Positions 1 to 11,328 of a stretch of DNA of 64,000 bases are shown here, one piece after another (positions within the stretch are counted from its first letter, which is position 1; every line of letters begins with the position of its first letter). Under the pieces are notes generated by a model. The model saw only the letters and a list, made by a program, of their open reading frames with translations, did no database searches and was not told the DNA's origin. This DNA is from Chrysaora quinquecirrha (Eukaryota; Cnidaria; Scyphozoa; Semaeostomeae; Pelagiidae): positions 437,097-501,096 of the forward strand of contig JACTAT010000008.1 in NCBI GenBank assembly GCA_014526335.1, given 5' to 3'. The translations under genes and the position numbers were made by a program.

Positions 1-70
1 AGCAATCAGGAGATGCCTCTCACCCGACCTGTAACACCAAGAGGACAGCCGAAATTAAATTCAATACAAG
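1..70 (+). CDS. Zinc-finger gene, left-most visible exon (partial)
   Basis: The window opens inside an exon that reads without a stop from base 1 and ends in CAAG before a GTACAA donor at 71. It ends in phase 1, which fits the next exon (1638), whose first two bases complete a Glu codon. The peptide is Pro/Arg/Ser/Gln-rich (residues such as TRPVTPRGQPK), like the following exons. The gene's start lies outside the window. Support is the phase fit and composition only. Confidence 0.55.
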
Positions 71-474
71 GTACAAGACTGATTCATTTTCAGCGTAATT
101 CTTTTCGCCAACAATGCAGCAATGTGACGCTCACATGCATACCATATTTGACTTCTCTGTGAACAGTACTTGTAGACTTGATGCATGCATTACCCTACGG
201 TCGGGGCCACAGCTCTGTTATTCAATTTGCGACGTAATGATAGGGCGTTATTATCCGCTAATGCTTGCTCTTTACATCAGTGTTCGAAATATTTAGCTTT
301 TTATTGTAGCATTTAATAGCTTCGTTGCAATGGCTTTAAACACGAGTTGTTTATTCATGAGGGGTCATGGCCAATGCCATTTCTATAGGGTAATAAGCCG
401 TATAATAACTGTAATATCTTTCCTCAACCTCTATACCAACCTCGCACACTCGGTTTTATACTGATTAATATTTT

Positions 475-806
475 CTGGTTTGGGGGGGGTGGAATCCACC
501 CCCTCCAGCTTTTCTTGTCACTGTTCTGTTGTGTGAATTGACTGATTCTTTGCAAGGTAATAGAAAATAGTTACTAGCAACAAAATATACAGAAATTTCC
601 GGATTTTTATTGATATTAAGGAAGGTCGATTTTTGACTAACATCGATAGCATATTTTGATAATGATGTTACAGTGACGTCATAATAGAAGTGGGAGACGC
701 CCAATTTTCCAACACTACTCGTGATACATTGGCCAATGCCTGTGCCAAATTTCACTGCTCTAGCTCAATACAAGGAGGGCGGTGGAAAATACCCCCCCCC
801 ACCCGG
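475..806. mobile_element. Foldback (MITE-like) element
   Basis: Imperfect terminal inverted repeats of about 32 bp, each with a long G or C run: 475-506 (TGGGGGGGGTGGAATCC core) and 775-806 (its complement). The interior has no coding sequence. No clear target-site duplication was identified. Confidence 0.5.
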
Positions 807-1637
807 TTATGTTAGATCAAGGAAAGCCCGGTAGGATTTGGATTCATGTCATAGTTTTATATGTAAGGCTGAGAGGTCTTAGTTCAGTAGATACGACTGA
901 TAAATTTCTTCTTGATTTTTGTTCGGTACGACAGAGAAAGCTTCATTTGACTAGCTTTTCGCTGAGAAATTGGCGTTTAGCAGTTCAATGCAATATTACA
1001 CCCAACTTAAGTTGCTAACAAATAGCATTTGGTGATGTTCAGGTTCTCTAATATAGACATGTTATGACAAAATCTTCAAAATCAATGGAAATCTCTTATC
1101 TGGTTGTATCTCAGCAATGATCGTAATATGCCTTTCTGCTATTTCTGAAAATTGAGACGTCCTTGCACCAGAAGTTATTTTACTCTATTGAATTGAACTG
1201 CTGGACGCTCAAGCAAGTGAAGAGAACAACAACAACAATTCAATTCAATCGTGATGGTGAAAGGGAATTAATCACCCTCGTCCCCTGGGTGAATAGGCCT
1301 CTACGTGAATCTCCGCTGTCCATATTCGACCCTGGTATTGGCCTTGTCTATTCGCAATTTGATTGGCTGTTCAAACAATAGAAATTTTAAGCTCCCCTTT
1401 TAGTCTACTTCACAATTTTGAAGAAGAAATAGAACTACAAGTCTTTTTTAAAGTCATGCCATGAATATTTGATTACACTATCTGTATGCCAATTTGTAAC
1501 AAAATTTCTTTCCGCTATATCTCCTTGTATTTTTAAGTTTAATTCATTTTTTACTGTCTATTATAACTGTGTTTCTTTAAGATTGCTTGTCATTAAAGAA
1601 AAAGTAATCATTGCATAATTGCATAATTGTTTTGCAG

Positions 1638-1684
1638 AGCGTGTTTCAAGAGAAAATGAACGCCCAGATTCACATTCACAAATC
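1638..1684 (+). CDS. Zinc-finger gene, short linker exon
   Basis: A 47-bp exon between a T-rich acceptor ending TTTGCAG and a GTAAGC donor. With two leading bases completing the codon from the previous exon it reads SRENERPDSHSQI and ends in phase 0. The next exon starts in phase 0 with the similar ERPKTQSSGS, so a disordered Glu/Arg/Pro/Ser linker continues. No domain is recognisable. Confidence 0.6.
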
Positions 1685-1900
1685 GTAAGCATGCTTTGTT
1701 GATATTTTTTGCGTTTCTCTCGTTGCTTTTCGTAATTAATGTCATTCTCCTGAATGTGGGTTGCCTTGACTCTGTCAGCAATTTAATTTGTCGTAGTAAA
1801 ACAGATTGTAGATCTTGGTAGATTTCATTTTGCTTAGTGAAACTTATAGTAAGAAACTAATACTACTTAAAATTATTGTCCGAATTGTTGTGGCTCGCCC

Positions 1901-2267
1901 GTATGCCCCTGGGGTACCTCACTTATAAACGGGGATGTTCCGCCCTGATTTTACAAACCCGCCCACTTTTAGTGTAGACACAGACCCTACATTATGAGTA
2001 ATAATAAGCAGAATATAACAGTAATGAGAATTCCCAGGCTTGATTATAACTTGAATTGTACTGAGAACGTCTTTAACGTTGATACTAAACCTATTCTGTC
2101 TCAGATACGTGAACCTTTTGGAATTGTCATTCTTTTCCTACCCTCTTTTATTGGGCTTTGAATAATATAATACCCATTTTAGAGAATTTTAGTGCCAAAA
2201 ACCCACCCATATGACCGGCACATACACTTACCAAAATTAGGCTGAGTAGCCCCCCTGGGTGTATGCC
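1901..2267. repeat. Dispersed repeat, family shared with 8197-8580
   Basis: Non-coding repeat beginning near CCCCTGGGGTACCTCACTT and ending near GTAGCCCCCCTGGGTG, so the ends are roughly inverted. The body resembles 8197-8580 in the same order: CGGGGATGT-CCGCCC, AACCC-CCCACTT, ACAGACCCTA-TTATGAGTA and CCCACCCATATG. It behaves as a short non-autonomous element within an intron. Confidence 0.5.
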
Positions 2268-2611
2268 CGAGGTGAAGAAATTAATTTGTAGATGAAAAAT
2301 GTTCTCCGCTTAATAAACCATATGGTCTCGATTTTGCGATTCAGTACTCATACAGTGATATTATATTACACTTGCGAATGGCACAGTACGCAATATAGTT
2401 GGCAGCGAAATGCATTTGCAGGATAGTATCCTGTGGCTGAATTTACGAATAAATTTATTAATATATTTTTTTTTATTTTTTTATTTTATTTATGTAATTT
2501 TGTATATACTATTTGCAATTTCTTTTGTTTTTCTTTTTATTTTAATTATTGTTTTTTCCCTTTATGTTTTCTTAATTTCACAACTCAATGTCTTCTTTTT
2601 TTTTTACGTAG

Positions 2612-2660
2612 GAACGACCCAAAACCCAATCATCTGGCTCTCAATCAAGAAGAAATCAAG
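2612..2660 (+). CDS. Zinc-finger gene, short linker exon
   Basis: A 49-bp exon after a long polypyrimidine tract ending ACGTAG and before a GTTAAC donor. It reads ERPKTQSSGSQSRRNQ plus one base (phase 1). The overlapping long T-rich open frames here are shadows of the polypyrimidine tract. Low-complexity Ser/Arg/Gln content suggests a disordered region. Confidence 0.6.
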
Positions 2661-2999
2661 GTTAACAAAATGTTCATTCTTTCAATTTTGTCTTTTTCCA
2701 ATTTTTTTATGCTTGTTTCTAGATGTGCTTGGGAAAGACGAAAAATATTTCTTTGCAAGAAAACACGAGACATAGAAGAAAATATTTCTTAGGACCAAAT
2801 TTTTGTCTAATTTTTGTCCAATACTCGAGTTGCTTAAATTTTTTGCCATTTGAGACTCTGGGTTTCTTATAACAGATACTGTACGTAACCCTCTTCTTGT
2901 CCTAGCTTGCTGCATCCTTATTTGCTTTAAAGACAAGTTTTTTCTTTATGCATCTTTAATTCCATTTAAAGGTTTAAAATTTTCTTTTTATTTATCTAG

Positions 3000-3022
3000 G
3001 TAGAGAGTCAGGAATGAGTGAG
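3000..3022 (+). CDS. Zinc-finger gene, 23-bp microexon
   Basis: A microexon between acceptor TTTATCTAG and donor GTAAGC. Only the frame demanded by the preceding exon (phase 1) is open. It adds GRESGMSE and leaves phase 0, which is what the next exon requires. The two other frames contain stops, so the phase agreement is informative. Confidence 0.55.
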
Positions 3023-3344
3023 GTAAGCATGAAGATCTTATGTTACATTGGTTATAGTAAATCCCCCTAAATAAAAGCCTGCTTTTTGTTGATCGGCATA
3101 AATTAGGTTAATTTAAGAGTCCTAATTTATCTCCTGTTAGCGATTATCACCAAGAGACGTATTCAAGTCAACTATTTACTATTTGCAATGTCAGTTCCAA
3201 GTATTGATTAACACGAAGTCGTCAAAAAATGAGCCAGATGTGGAAAGGGACTTCTGAAAATTCTCTTTAAACTGAAACAGTTTCTTAATTAGAACTAGGA
3301 ATTACTGTGTTCAAGGTAAATTTGCTTTAGTCTTGAGTTGTACA

Positions 3345-3775
3345 AAGTTCAAATTTGCGATGAACAGCGGAATCATTTTCAGGCATATTTAAAAGCTTTT
3401 TTCGTCTGGCACTCCTCAGAGCAAAGCAAGATCTTTGTTTCACTTAGGGGTTTTGGAATCTGTCTACATCAAAACCAAAAGGCCGGTTCTGTGTAGACAA
3501 AAAGAGTTCGTTTTCTCACTTGGACTCTTCAAATAATTCTATTGGTCTTCCCGCTGTATCCGGCCAGCTGATTGGTGCTTAAAACACAATGCCAATTCAG
3601 CTTTTCGTTCTTTCTGATTGGTGCATTTCGAGCCGCATCTGGGTGTAAATTCTGCCTTAGTCTACTGTTTCGGTCTGTTTCTGACGTTCATACTCTGAGG
3701 AGTGTCAGACGAAAAAAGCTTTTAAGTATGCCCGAAAATGATTCCGCTGTTCATCGCAATTTTAAATTTGCTTTG
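3345..3775. mobile_element. Foldback (MITE-like) element
   Basis: Two arms of about 75 bp form an inverted repeat: 3351-3421 (GATGAACAGCGGAATCATTT core) and 3694-3775 (AAATGATTCCGCTGTTCATC core). The ~270-bp interior has no recognisable gene; open frames here are shadows. Confidence 0.65.
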
Positions 3776-3832
3776 CTTATCATTGCCAAGACATGGCAAT
3801 TTGTCCTGACTCTACAGAGTTTCTTCAAATGG

Positions 3833-3940
3833 TGGTTATGATAATGATTATGATTATGGTCATTATAATGTTGCTAACTATGGTGGTGATAATAAAAATA
3901 ATGATGGAGATTATTATAATCATTATTTTCCTTATTCAAT
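3833..3940. repeat. ATT/ATG-rich simple sequence
   Basis: Low-complexity run of ATGATTATGATTATGGTC-type trinucleotides inside an intron. The open frame through it is compositional. Confidence 0.6.
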
Positions 3941-4052
3941 TCTTTTCTCTTTATATCTTGTTTAAGTGGCCTTTTAATTTTTGTAATGCTAATATAGTTA
4001 TTATGTTCTCATTCTATCTAATATCTAATATCTCTTTATAATTCAAACTTAG

Positions 4053-4108
4053 GGATCCAGACCTCCTTCGTCACGTGACAGGCCATCGTCAAATCGCGGC
4101 ATGAAAAA
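4053..4108 (+). CDS. Zinc-finger gene, Ser/Pro/Arg linker exon
   Basis: A 56-bp exon between acceptor AACTTAG and consensus donor GTAAGT. It starts in phase 0 and reads GSRPPSSRDRPSSNRGMK, ending with two bases (phase 2). Both copies of the duplicated downstream exon need exactly two bases, supplying a Lys codon. The following intron, to 16958 or 19967, is 12.8-15.9 kb and filled with repeats. Confidence 0.65.
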
Positions 4109-4974
4109 GTAAGTGTTTCCGTTTATTTCTAATCTGTTCTGTCCTTAACGAATGCGTCTACACTCTTTATGATAAGAACAGTGTTAATGGTGGGAAAATA
4201 ACTTTAAGACAGACTGCTCAGGTCAGGAATGCGCAAGATGAGCGTTCAATTCAATTCAATTAAATTTTTTATGATCTAATCAAATAGACCTTTTCAAAGA
4301 GGTCTTGGTCGGCAACATCTTTCTGGAAAATGGCTGACATTTTGAGGAAGGGAATCCCTTACGTGCACGGCCACTGGGATTGCGGTCGCTTTAGGAGAGA
4401 TTGTACAGTGATTTTTTCAAATTCACAAGTAATGGGAGCAAATAGAGAAGAGGAATCTGCAACAATAAATGTTATAGATATCTGCAGAAACTTAGGAACA
4501 AGATGCAAGAAACTCACAAAAATGATAAATACTTGATTAAATTTATTTTTGAGCATATAAACTGGGATTGAACCTTTCCTTCACGTTTACTTCAATAAAA
4601 CATGAATTTGAAACTAAATTGGCTGCACTACCTCTCTTGTTGCAGCCAAATAAATGTTCCTCGGACCCAGACCTTTTTAGAAAGGTATAGTGATGTTAGA
4701 CTTAGCCTGAGTCGTAGACATAGAATTGAACTGCTTAACTCTCAAATAACAACAACATCAATTCAATTCGATGTGAGCGATAGTTAGAGAGTTGGGACAA
4801 GTCTATATTGATATGTCGTCCTGAACAACAACAATGTAACATATAAAGTGTGTAGTAAATACTAAGATAAAGTACTTACTAATACTAATTACTGAATGTG
4901 TGACCATTTCAACTATAAGGGTTTATAGCTGTTATTAGTGAAGGGGAAGAGAGGGACCATAAATATCATCGAAT

Positions 4975-5405
4975 TTTTAAGGAACTGCCAATCTGAATTT
5001 TGCCAAACATCTGTGTTCGCTGTCATTTTTGTCCAAATATGGTTCGCCATGGAAACGAGCGTTATAAACCTCTCTCTTCCAAATGAACGAGTTGCCATTC
5101 ATTGAATTGACAAACCATTGCAGTGAATCGTAGCCACGATGCGAATGAAATTGGCTTAAAAGGCACTGTTTTATGATCACTACATCTGAATTTTGCCAAA
5201 CATCTGGGTTCCCTATCATTTTTGTCCAAATATGCTTCACCATTGAAACGAGCGTTCTCAACCTCTCTTTCCCAAGTGAACGAATTGCCATTCAGTAAAT
5301 TGACGAGCCACTGTAGTGAGTCGTAGCCACAATGCGAATGAAATCGGCTCCGAAGACAATGTTTTATGATCGCTACATCTCAATTTTGCCGAACGTCTGG
5401 GTTAC
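4975..5405. repeat. Tandem repeat, ~193-bp unit, about 2.2 copies
   Basis: The phrase TGAATTTTGCCAAACATCTG recurs at about 4993 and 5186, with a diverged third occurrence at 5379, a spacing of 193 bp. Each unit also carries a TTTTTGTCCAAATATG segment and a CGTAGCCACGATGCGAATGA-like segment. The reverse-strand open frame spanning it repeats only because the DNA does. Confidence 0.65.
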
Positions 5406-5519
5406 GACTAGTCTGATCGATATGCTTGACCTCGTAAATGCAACAAAGATTACAACAATAGCCTCAACAACGCAGTCGCACTCGACCTCATCGATGCTTC
5501 CTACTGCTTAACGATCCCA

Positions 5520-5873
5520 ATGGGAAGCCTCAACCTAGCTGTACCAATACGTCAGCATTTTACCCACCATGCACCAATGATGCATCCATCATGGTATGAA
5601 AATTGTCTTCAAGCAAGAGATCCACCAAAACCATCAAACATCACTGAAATGCCACTATCAAATTCCACTCTCAAATTGGTGGCTGGGACAGCCATTTCAA
5701 GACGCTACGATTGCAATGGTGTCATACCCAATCCTCCTGGTTTGCTTCCTGATGACATCGTTGTGATTGGTCGTGGTATGAGAAAATTTAGAGAGCAAAA
5801 GACGGGACACTTGCAAGTATCTAACCGCCCGCGGGTTATTTATGTTCCTATGCGACTGGGATGCATCTTTTAG
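5520..5873 (+). pseudogene. 117-codon ORF, possible transposon-derived fragment
   Basis: A single open frame reading RYDCNGVIPNPPGLLPDDIV and then RKFREQKTGHLQ. From memory, this resembles a small Cys-containing segment (pattern C-x2-C, then NPP-x-LPPDD) found in uncharacterised transposon-associated ORFs of marine invertebrates, with one expected Cys apparently replaced by Asp. There are no splice sites linking it to the surrounding zinc-finger gene, whose intron it lies in. I treat it as a decayed mobile-element remnant. The assignment is tentative. Confidence 0.3.
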
Positions 5874-6185
5874 AAGTATGGACATTTGCATCAGGACATA
5901 TGTTACTTGGGACCAGAATACTGCATGCATTGAGTAAAAATTGAGTCTATTCCCTTAAATTTATCAAAGTTGTTCTTTTCGAATAATCTCTAAAGAAATC
6001 ATATAACATTTCTTCGATTGTTTGTTGATTTTACAGTTTTGTTCTCTTAAAATATTGTATCGAATATGTATTTATTCAGTTACTTATTTACCCAGTTGAG
6101 TTAAATTCAGACAGTCAACTCCGTGGTCAACTCCGCCTAAATCGAGCTCGTGTTAAAGACTAACGGAAAATCTTTCTAAATAGTG

Positions 6186-6282
6186 TTTAGAAACGTGCTC
6201 CACAACGTTCCAAAAATTGTTCCAAAGTGTGTTCCAAAAATCATCCAAAAATCGTTCCAGAATCGTCCCAAAAAGTGTTCAA
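6186..6282. repeat. Short degenerate minisatellite (GTTCCAAAAATC-like)
   Basis: About seven imperfect copies of a 12-15-bp phrase, GTTCCAAAAAT, in tandem. No gene is associated. Confidence 0.5.
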
Positions 6283-6710
6283 TTCCCTCTTTTTAAGGTA
6301 GCCAAAGATTAGTTCTCTGTTAAGCCTTTTTTCTCAACATGAAACAGTGGCGTACCAAAGGGCACAGAAGGGGGAGCAGTCGTCCGCCTCCAATCATCGC
6401 CAAGATAGGTTTTATATATAGGCTAAATCTGATGCTAAGGTCTCACAAGGTATGGTTATTTATTTGTTCTTAAAACTACGCCCTAATTTTCTTTGACCAC
6501 GCCCTTTTGTCCCTCCAGTATTGGATGTCTGACTACGCCACTTGCTCGAAAATGGCGTTACCCAGAAAAATTGAGGGTGTTTTGCGAAATTGAAAAGGGC
6601 GTGTTTGCGCAATTTTTTCCACTCCCCCAAACGATACTAGCCACACCCTTCATTGGAACCTGCATTAGCCCAGGCATAGATTAATACAACTGGATTTCTA
6701 GCTTCTGCAG

Positions 6711-6890
6711 AGACTTTGAGGAATGATTTAGAAATGGATGGAAATGGTATGACTAGAGACTTTGTCAGGAAATCATCATTCGACACAATACAGTACTTGA
6801 AACAAATTATTGAGAACAAATCATCGAGAGGGACCACTCCCCCTTGTTTCCATGACATTTTAAGACAAGTTTATAAACTTTCATTTAGGG
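6711..6890 (+). CDS. Orphan exon-like ORF inside intron (60 codons, phase 1-1)
   Basis: A 180-bp segment bounded by a good acceptor (TTCTAGCTTCTGCAG) and a consensus donor (GTGAGT). It is open in the frame giving TLRNDLEMDGNGMTRDFVRK and then FHDILRQVYKLSF, with balanced amino-acid use. It is phase 1 at both ends, so it could be a skippable cassette. It does not fit the flanking zinc-finger exons: 4108 leaves phase 2. It may be an exon of a nested gene, a captured gene fragment or a decayed element. I do not recognise the peptide. Confidence 0.3.
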
Positions 6891-7099
6891 GTGAGTTTTC
6901 TTCTCCAACATTATGTTCGGGGGGTTGGTTGAAAACGCGGAACAACAAACCTAAGGGTAAGTTTGCCGTTTTCCATACAAAATTTGTCAACCAGACAACC
7001 GCCACTTCGAGGATATGCCTCGGGGCATCTTTTAAGGATTTACGACTGGTGGGGCGAAATTCCATGGGGCCTGGGACCCATGAAAATGCGGCTGCATGA

Positions 7100-8190
7100 A
7101 ACTTGTACTAACCGCTTGACATACATCCTTACCACTGGCAGCACCTGTGATGCACGTTTTGTGTATTCTCAAGGAATACCTGTCTACTCGTATTTGTTAG
7201 CCGATGACGCAATGTTGTACCTTACCTAATTACAAGAGGTACCTGCAATGCACTATTCCAGGGAGTGTAGGGGCACGCTGCCCGGGAAAATTTTTATAAC
7301 CACACCTCTACATTGGCTTAGAATGCTTTTTTTGCAAACAAACATGTATCTTACAGCTGACACAACTCTGTCCTTAAAATTGTGAGATGAGGTCTTTTCC
7401 TCTTTGCCACATCAACTTAATTAAAATTTTGTATAATATACATCCGAATCATCGTGGAGCAATTATTCTAGAAGGTTCCTTTGGGATGGTCCAGAAAATT
7501 TTTTGAAATCCAAGCTTCTAGATTGGCTTAAATTGGTCATTTTCAAATAAATCATCCATGAGGGATACATAATTCGTTAGGGAAGGAAGATTAAAAAGCT
7601 TCGTTCTTTGGTAATGAGACCTTTTAACTAAAATACAGTGTACAGAAGTTATTCCTTCTACAAAAAAGAATATTGTTTCGCCAAGACCAAACCAAAGAGG
7701 GGCCCATCACTGGTGGGCAAAATCAGGTTTTCACAGACGAGTACTGGGGCAATCAGAGGGGCCTGGTTGGGCAATTACCCCACCACTCAGTACGTTAAAA
7801 GATGCCCTGAATGCCTGCCAATGTTGTGTCATCTCTAGGGGAAAATTCCGATAAGCGGATACTGTAGGCCTATAGGATTGTCTGTTAAAGTTCCGGAATG
7901 GGGAAGTAGGGAGAACAATTTAAGACTATGTCGATTTCCACCATGAGAAGGAGAGCGTAACTGATGATGATGATGAATGAGTAGGGAAGACGCTTGTGGT
8001 TTGTGTCCAATTTTACCTTGAAATGAATGGTTTGGTTTCACAAAAATTTCCAGATGAAATTCCGGACAGGATACTACTTTTGGGGTTCTCAAATTCCGGA
8101 ATGGGTTGGGTACCAAAAATTTTGTTTGGCAAGAACACCGCCTCCGTACGTAGCTTGCACCTTAACCACCCTTAACCTTGGTTGCACTTT
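7100..8190. other. Intronic stretch without recognised feature
   Basis: Two weakly similar stretches near 7290-7330 and 7495-7535 (both contain GAAAATTTTT, then TAGATTGGCTTA or ACATTGGCTTAG) suggest an old ~215-bp duplication. Short open frames look random. Nothing else is supportable. Confidence 0.35.
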
Positions 8191-8196
8191 GTTGCA

Positions 8197-8580
8197 CTTT
8201 CCCCGGGGTACTTCACTTATGAATGGACGGGGATGTGCCGCCCAGATTTCGGAAACCCACCCACTTATAAGGTAAACCTTTGCAGAAACAGACCCTATTT
8301 TATGAGTAAAAATAAGCGGAATATGAGAATAATAAGACTGTCTAGACCTATTTATTGCTTGATATTGTACTATGAACATCTTTGGGGCGATTTTGCCACT
8401 TTTCTGACCGAATTAAAGTTAAACTTTTGACTTTTCTTCAATTTGCAACCCACTTTTATGGGGTTTTGGTTAAAATCATACCCATGTTCAGAGAATTTCA
8501 GTGCCCAAAGCCCACCCATATGGGCGGCACATACCCGTACCCAAATTATACTAAGTACCCCCCAGGCACTTTCCTCGGCA
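8197..8580. repeat. Dispersed repeat, family shared with 1901-2267
   Basis: Second member of the family described at 1901. Its ends are better preserved as an inverted pair: CCCCGGGGTACTTCACTT on the left, and AAGTACCCCCCAGGCACTTT on the right. The right end abuts the 10-bp minisatellite-bearing repeat. Confidence 0.5.
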
Positions 8581-8599
8581 CTTTCCTTCTGTAGGATTG

Positions 8600-9075
8600 A
8601 TTGCGAAAATTTATGGCTATTACTAAAAGCTGGAACGGGGAATATCAGCGGGAACGTACGGGAACGCGCGGGAATGACCGGGAATCAGCGGGAACGAGCG
8701 GGAATGACCGGGAATCAGGGGGAACGAGCGGGAATCAGCAGGAACGAGCGGGAATGACCGGGAATCAGGGGGAACGGGCGGGAACGAGCGGGAATGACCG
8801 GGAATCAGTGGGAACGAGCGGGAATGACCGGGAACGGGCGGGAACGAGTGGGAACGGGCGGGAATGAGCGGGAATGGGCGGGAATGGTAGGGAACGGAGG
8901 GTTCTAAGAGTCACAAAAGATCGAAAAATAAATATTAAATGACAAAGATTTATAAGCTTAATGCTTGCCAAATCGAATCGTCATTTTCAAAAACTAATTA
9001 GGAAAAAAGAAGAAATTGAAAATATCACTAAATTTACTTTAAAAATTTTAAAATCGAAAACACAAAAATGTTTTT
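8600..9075 (+). repeat. Minisatellite-bearing repeat, copy 1 (opposite orientation to others)
   Basis: Flank (TTATGGCTATTACTAAAAGC) leads into a 10-bp minisatellite at 8632-8902 made of GGGAACGAGC, GGGAATGACC and GGGAATCAGC variants. A conserved tail follows, containing AGAGTCACAAAAGATCG and AAATCGAATCGTCATTTTC. The reverse complement of the whole arrangement recurs at 10.6-11.1, 12.3-12.6 and 14.0-14.5 kb. Open frames across the array (Gly-Asn-Glu-Arg-Glu repeats) are products of the repeat. Confidence 0.8.
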
Positions 9076-9282
9076 TTTTTAATCACTTTCTTTAAAGTTG
9101 GTTACAAAAGTAGCTAATTTTAGCAGCTAATACAAACCAACTTTAAAAACGCTTAAAAAATTAAATCTAATACTATACGGAAATACTAGCAGCAAACAAG
9201 CAAAGGTATTAATGGCAAAGATAATTAAGATCTAAGTACATACACAAAAAGAACAACTGGATATAACACTACATACGAATAC

Positions 9283-9745
9283 TTAGTTTTTAACATTAAT
9301 AAAGCCGATGTTGGGCATGAAATCTATGCAAAGCCTACAGCTGCATAACGAAGCCTCTTTGTAGTTCTTTTTCAGGCATTGCTGAAAGCTTTGCACACTT
9401 TTGCTTGCCTTAGTTTCATTAGATATAAGATTCCATGAAGAACTGCCTCTGTACGTTAGGGTGTCCAGACCATGTCTGTTTGTAGAAGGTCTGGTTATCT
9501 CAAAATGAGATGATCGAAGATTATACGTCGAAGTATGAGTGAGAAACAGCTCTTTCATGAAATCTGGATTTAAACTATTTAATGTTTTGAATATCTCAAT
9601 AAGTAGTTTTTGAATGTTAAGTTGATGAATAGTTAACGAACCATCTATATGTAGCAATTCGGTAAAGTTCAGGGAATGGTTGTTAAAGGCTATTCTTAAA
9701 GCTCTTTCGTGTATAGAGTTAACTAAATTATTGTTTTCCTACTAC
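9283..9745 (-). pseudogene. LINE ORF2 carboxyl-terminal fragment
   Basis: On the reverse strand the frame reads HERALRIAFNNHSLNFTELL, continues through DGSLTIHQLNIQKLLIEIFK, and ends CRLCIDFMPNIGF before a stop at 9283. This is the typical carboxyl end of CR1/jockey-like non-LTR retrotransposon polymerases: a 'DGS-x-IH' block, a 'YNLRS' block and a final C-x2-C-x(n)-GF. The upstream polymerase domain is missing here but a same-strand RT fragment lies at 11329-12096. One element may have been interrupted by repeat insertions. Confidence 0.7.
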
Positions 9746-10180
9746 AAAACATCCAGACTAGGGGCAATAGTTAAACTGGGACATTACAAAAGTTTTCATA
9801 AGTAAGACCCTTTTCCTTCTTCTACAGGATTGTCATTTATCTTTATTTCTGCTTTCTCGGGTCTATCATTTATAGGAATGCAAAGTTGTGCCAAGTTTAG
9901 CGGAAGAAAGTATGAGAAGTTGAAAATGAATGAATGCATAGCCTGAACCGAACCAAAAGAAAGGGCCTATAATTACGATTTCTTCTTGTACTAAAATAGG
10001 TACCAAACACATTCATAGACTTCAAATTCTAAATTCTACAACATTTTACTGATTTTACGTTTCTTTGTACTGTTGTAATTCTTTCTTCAGGAACTGTAGT
10101 GTGTGTTCGAAAGCCCCCAAACCATATTCATAAAATCTTTTTTCAAATTCACAAAATTTAGGGATTTTGATTTAACATAA
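9746..10180. other. Intronic stretch, nothing recognised
   Basis: A+T-rich sequence with no gene-like frame or repeat that I could pair elsewhere in the window. Confidence 0.3.
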
Positions 10181-11328
10181 GAAACGCTACCAAATGTTTA
10201 AAGAGCAAAATTTCTTATAGAAAAAAAGAAAATAAGTGTATTTTTTGCACAACAAAGCTCAAGAATGTAAAGTTAAACTACGTAATAAATTCCAAATATA
10301 AAATTCAATTACGATCACGAATTGTCCTAAAATTTCCAAGAAGATTTTGTTCTCATTTGTTATTAGGTAAATAGGTATGTTTTTGTTCTCAAGTTTGAAT
10401 ATCTCTAATTGAGGCAAAAATGATGAATGAATTAAAACCTTTGTGTTGTGTCACAAGTTTACAGAAGTTCAAGTTACTCGGCTTCCCGCTGCTTCCGGTA
10501 GGCAATCATGTTGTTTCGGTTATGCAATTTCATTTACTCCACTTCAAGATCTCGTGTTTACGCACATGTAAACGTTTGTTATCAAAGTATTGTTGTTTTC
10601 CAATCCTAAAATTGTTGCATTTTTTGTGTTTTCGATTTTAAAATTTTTAAAGTAAATTCAGTGATATTTTCAATTTCTTCCTTTTCCTAATTAGTTTTTG
10701 AAAATGACGATTCGATTTGGTAGGCATAAAGCTTATAAATCTTTGTCATTTAATATTTATTTTTGGATCTTTTGTGACTCTTAGAACTCTACGTTCCCTA
10801 CCATTCCCGCCCGTTCCCGCTGATTCCCGGTGATTCCCGCTCGTTCCCACTCGTTCCCGCCCGTTCCCGCTCGTTCCCGGTCATTCCCGCTCGTTCCCGC
10901 TGATTCCCGGTCATTCCCGCTCGTTCCCGCCCGTTCCCGCTGATTCCCGGTCATTCCCGCTCGTTCCCGCTGATTCCCGCTCGTTCCCGCTGATTCCCGC
11001 TCGTTCCCGCCTGTTCCCGCGCGTTCCCGGTGATTCCCGCTCGTTCCCGCTGATATTCCCCGTTCCTGCTTTTAGTAATAGCCGAAAATTTATTTTTAAA
11101 AGTCGTCTCTTCATAGAAATGGTCATCTGAGTAGATATAATTCCAACAATGAAGTCAACAAAACCCATTGAAATTATAATAATCTAATTTAATAATAATA
11201 ATGCACGAATTGAATAAAAATTCAAAAGAAATTGTACAAGTGAAACGACCATGTCTATTTTTATTGAAAAATCATAATTGTCTGTCATGCATATTATTGA
11301 AACAAACTTGTAAAATAAAATCATGTGC
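10181..11328 (-). repeat. 1.15-kb repeat unit, copy 1 (with minisatellite)
   Basis: Nearly identical by eye to 13552-14700. Both begin at GAAACGCTACCAAATG and end at AATCATGTGC, so the unit has sharp borders. It carries the 10-bp array at 10792-11069, here as CCCGCTCGTTCCCGCTGATT-type repeats, the reverse of copy 8600-9075. A third, truncated copy is at 12096-12624. No protein of the unit is recognisable. Confidence 0.8.

Noticed and set aside
2410..2792. Two overlapping ~120-codon Phe/Ile-rich frames that look membrane-like
   Set aside because: They translate the long polypyrimidine tract before the 2612 exon; the hydrophobic look is compositional.
4977..5291. 104-codon reverse-strand frame with internal similarity
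   Set aside because: It spans a 193-bp tandem repeat, and the similar peptides appear in different frames of each unit.
8601..8867. Gly-Asn-Glu-Arg repeat proteins encoded over the minisatellite
   Set aside because: A 10-bp repeat is open in several frames simultaneously. Array length and sequence vary between copies without preserving a frame or start.
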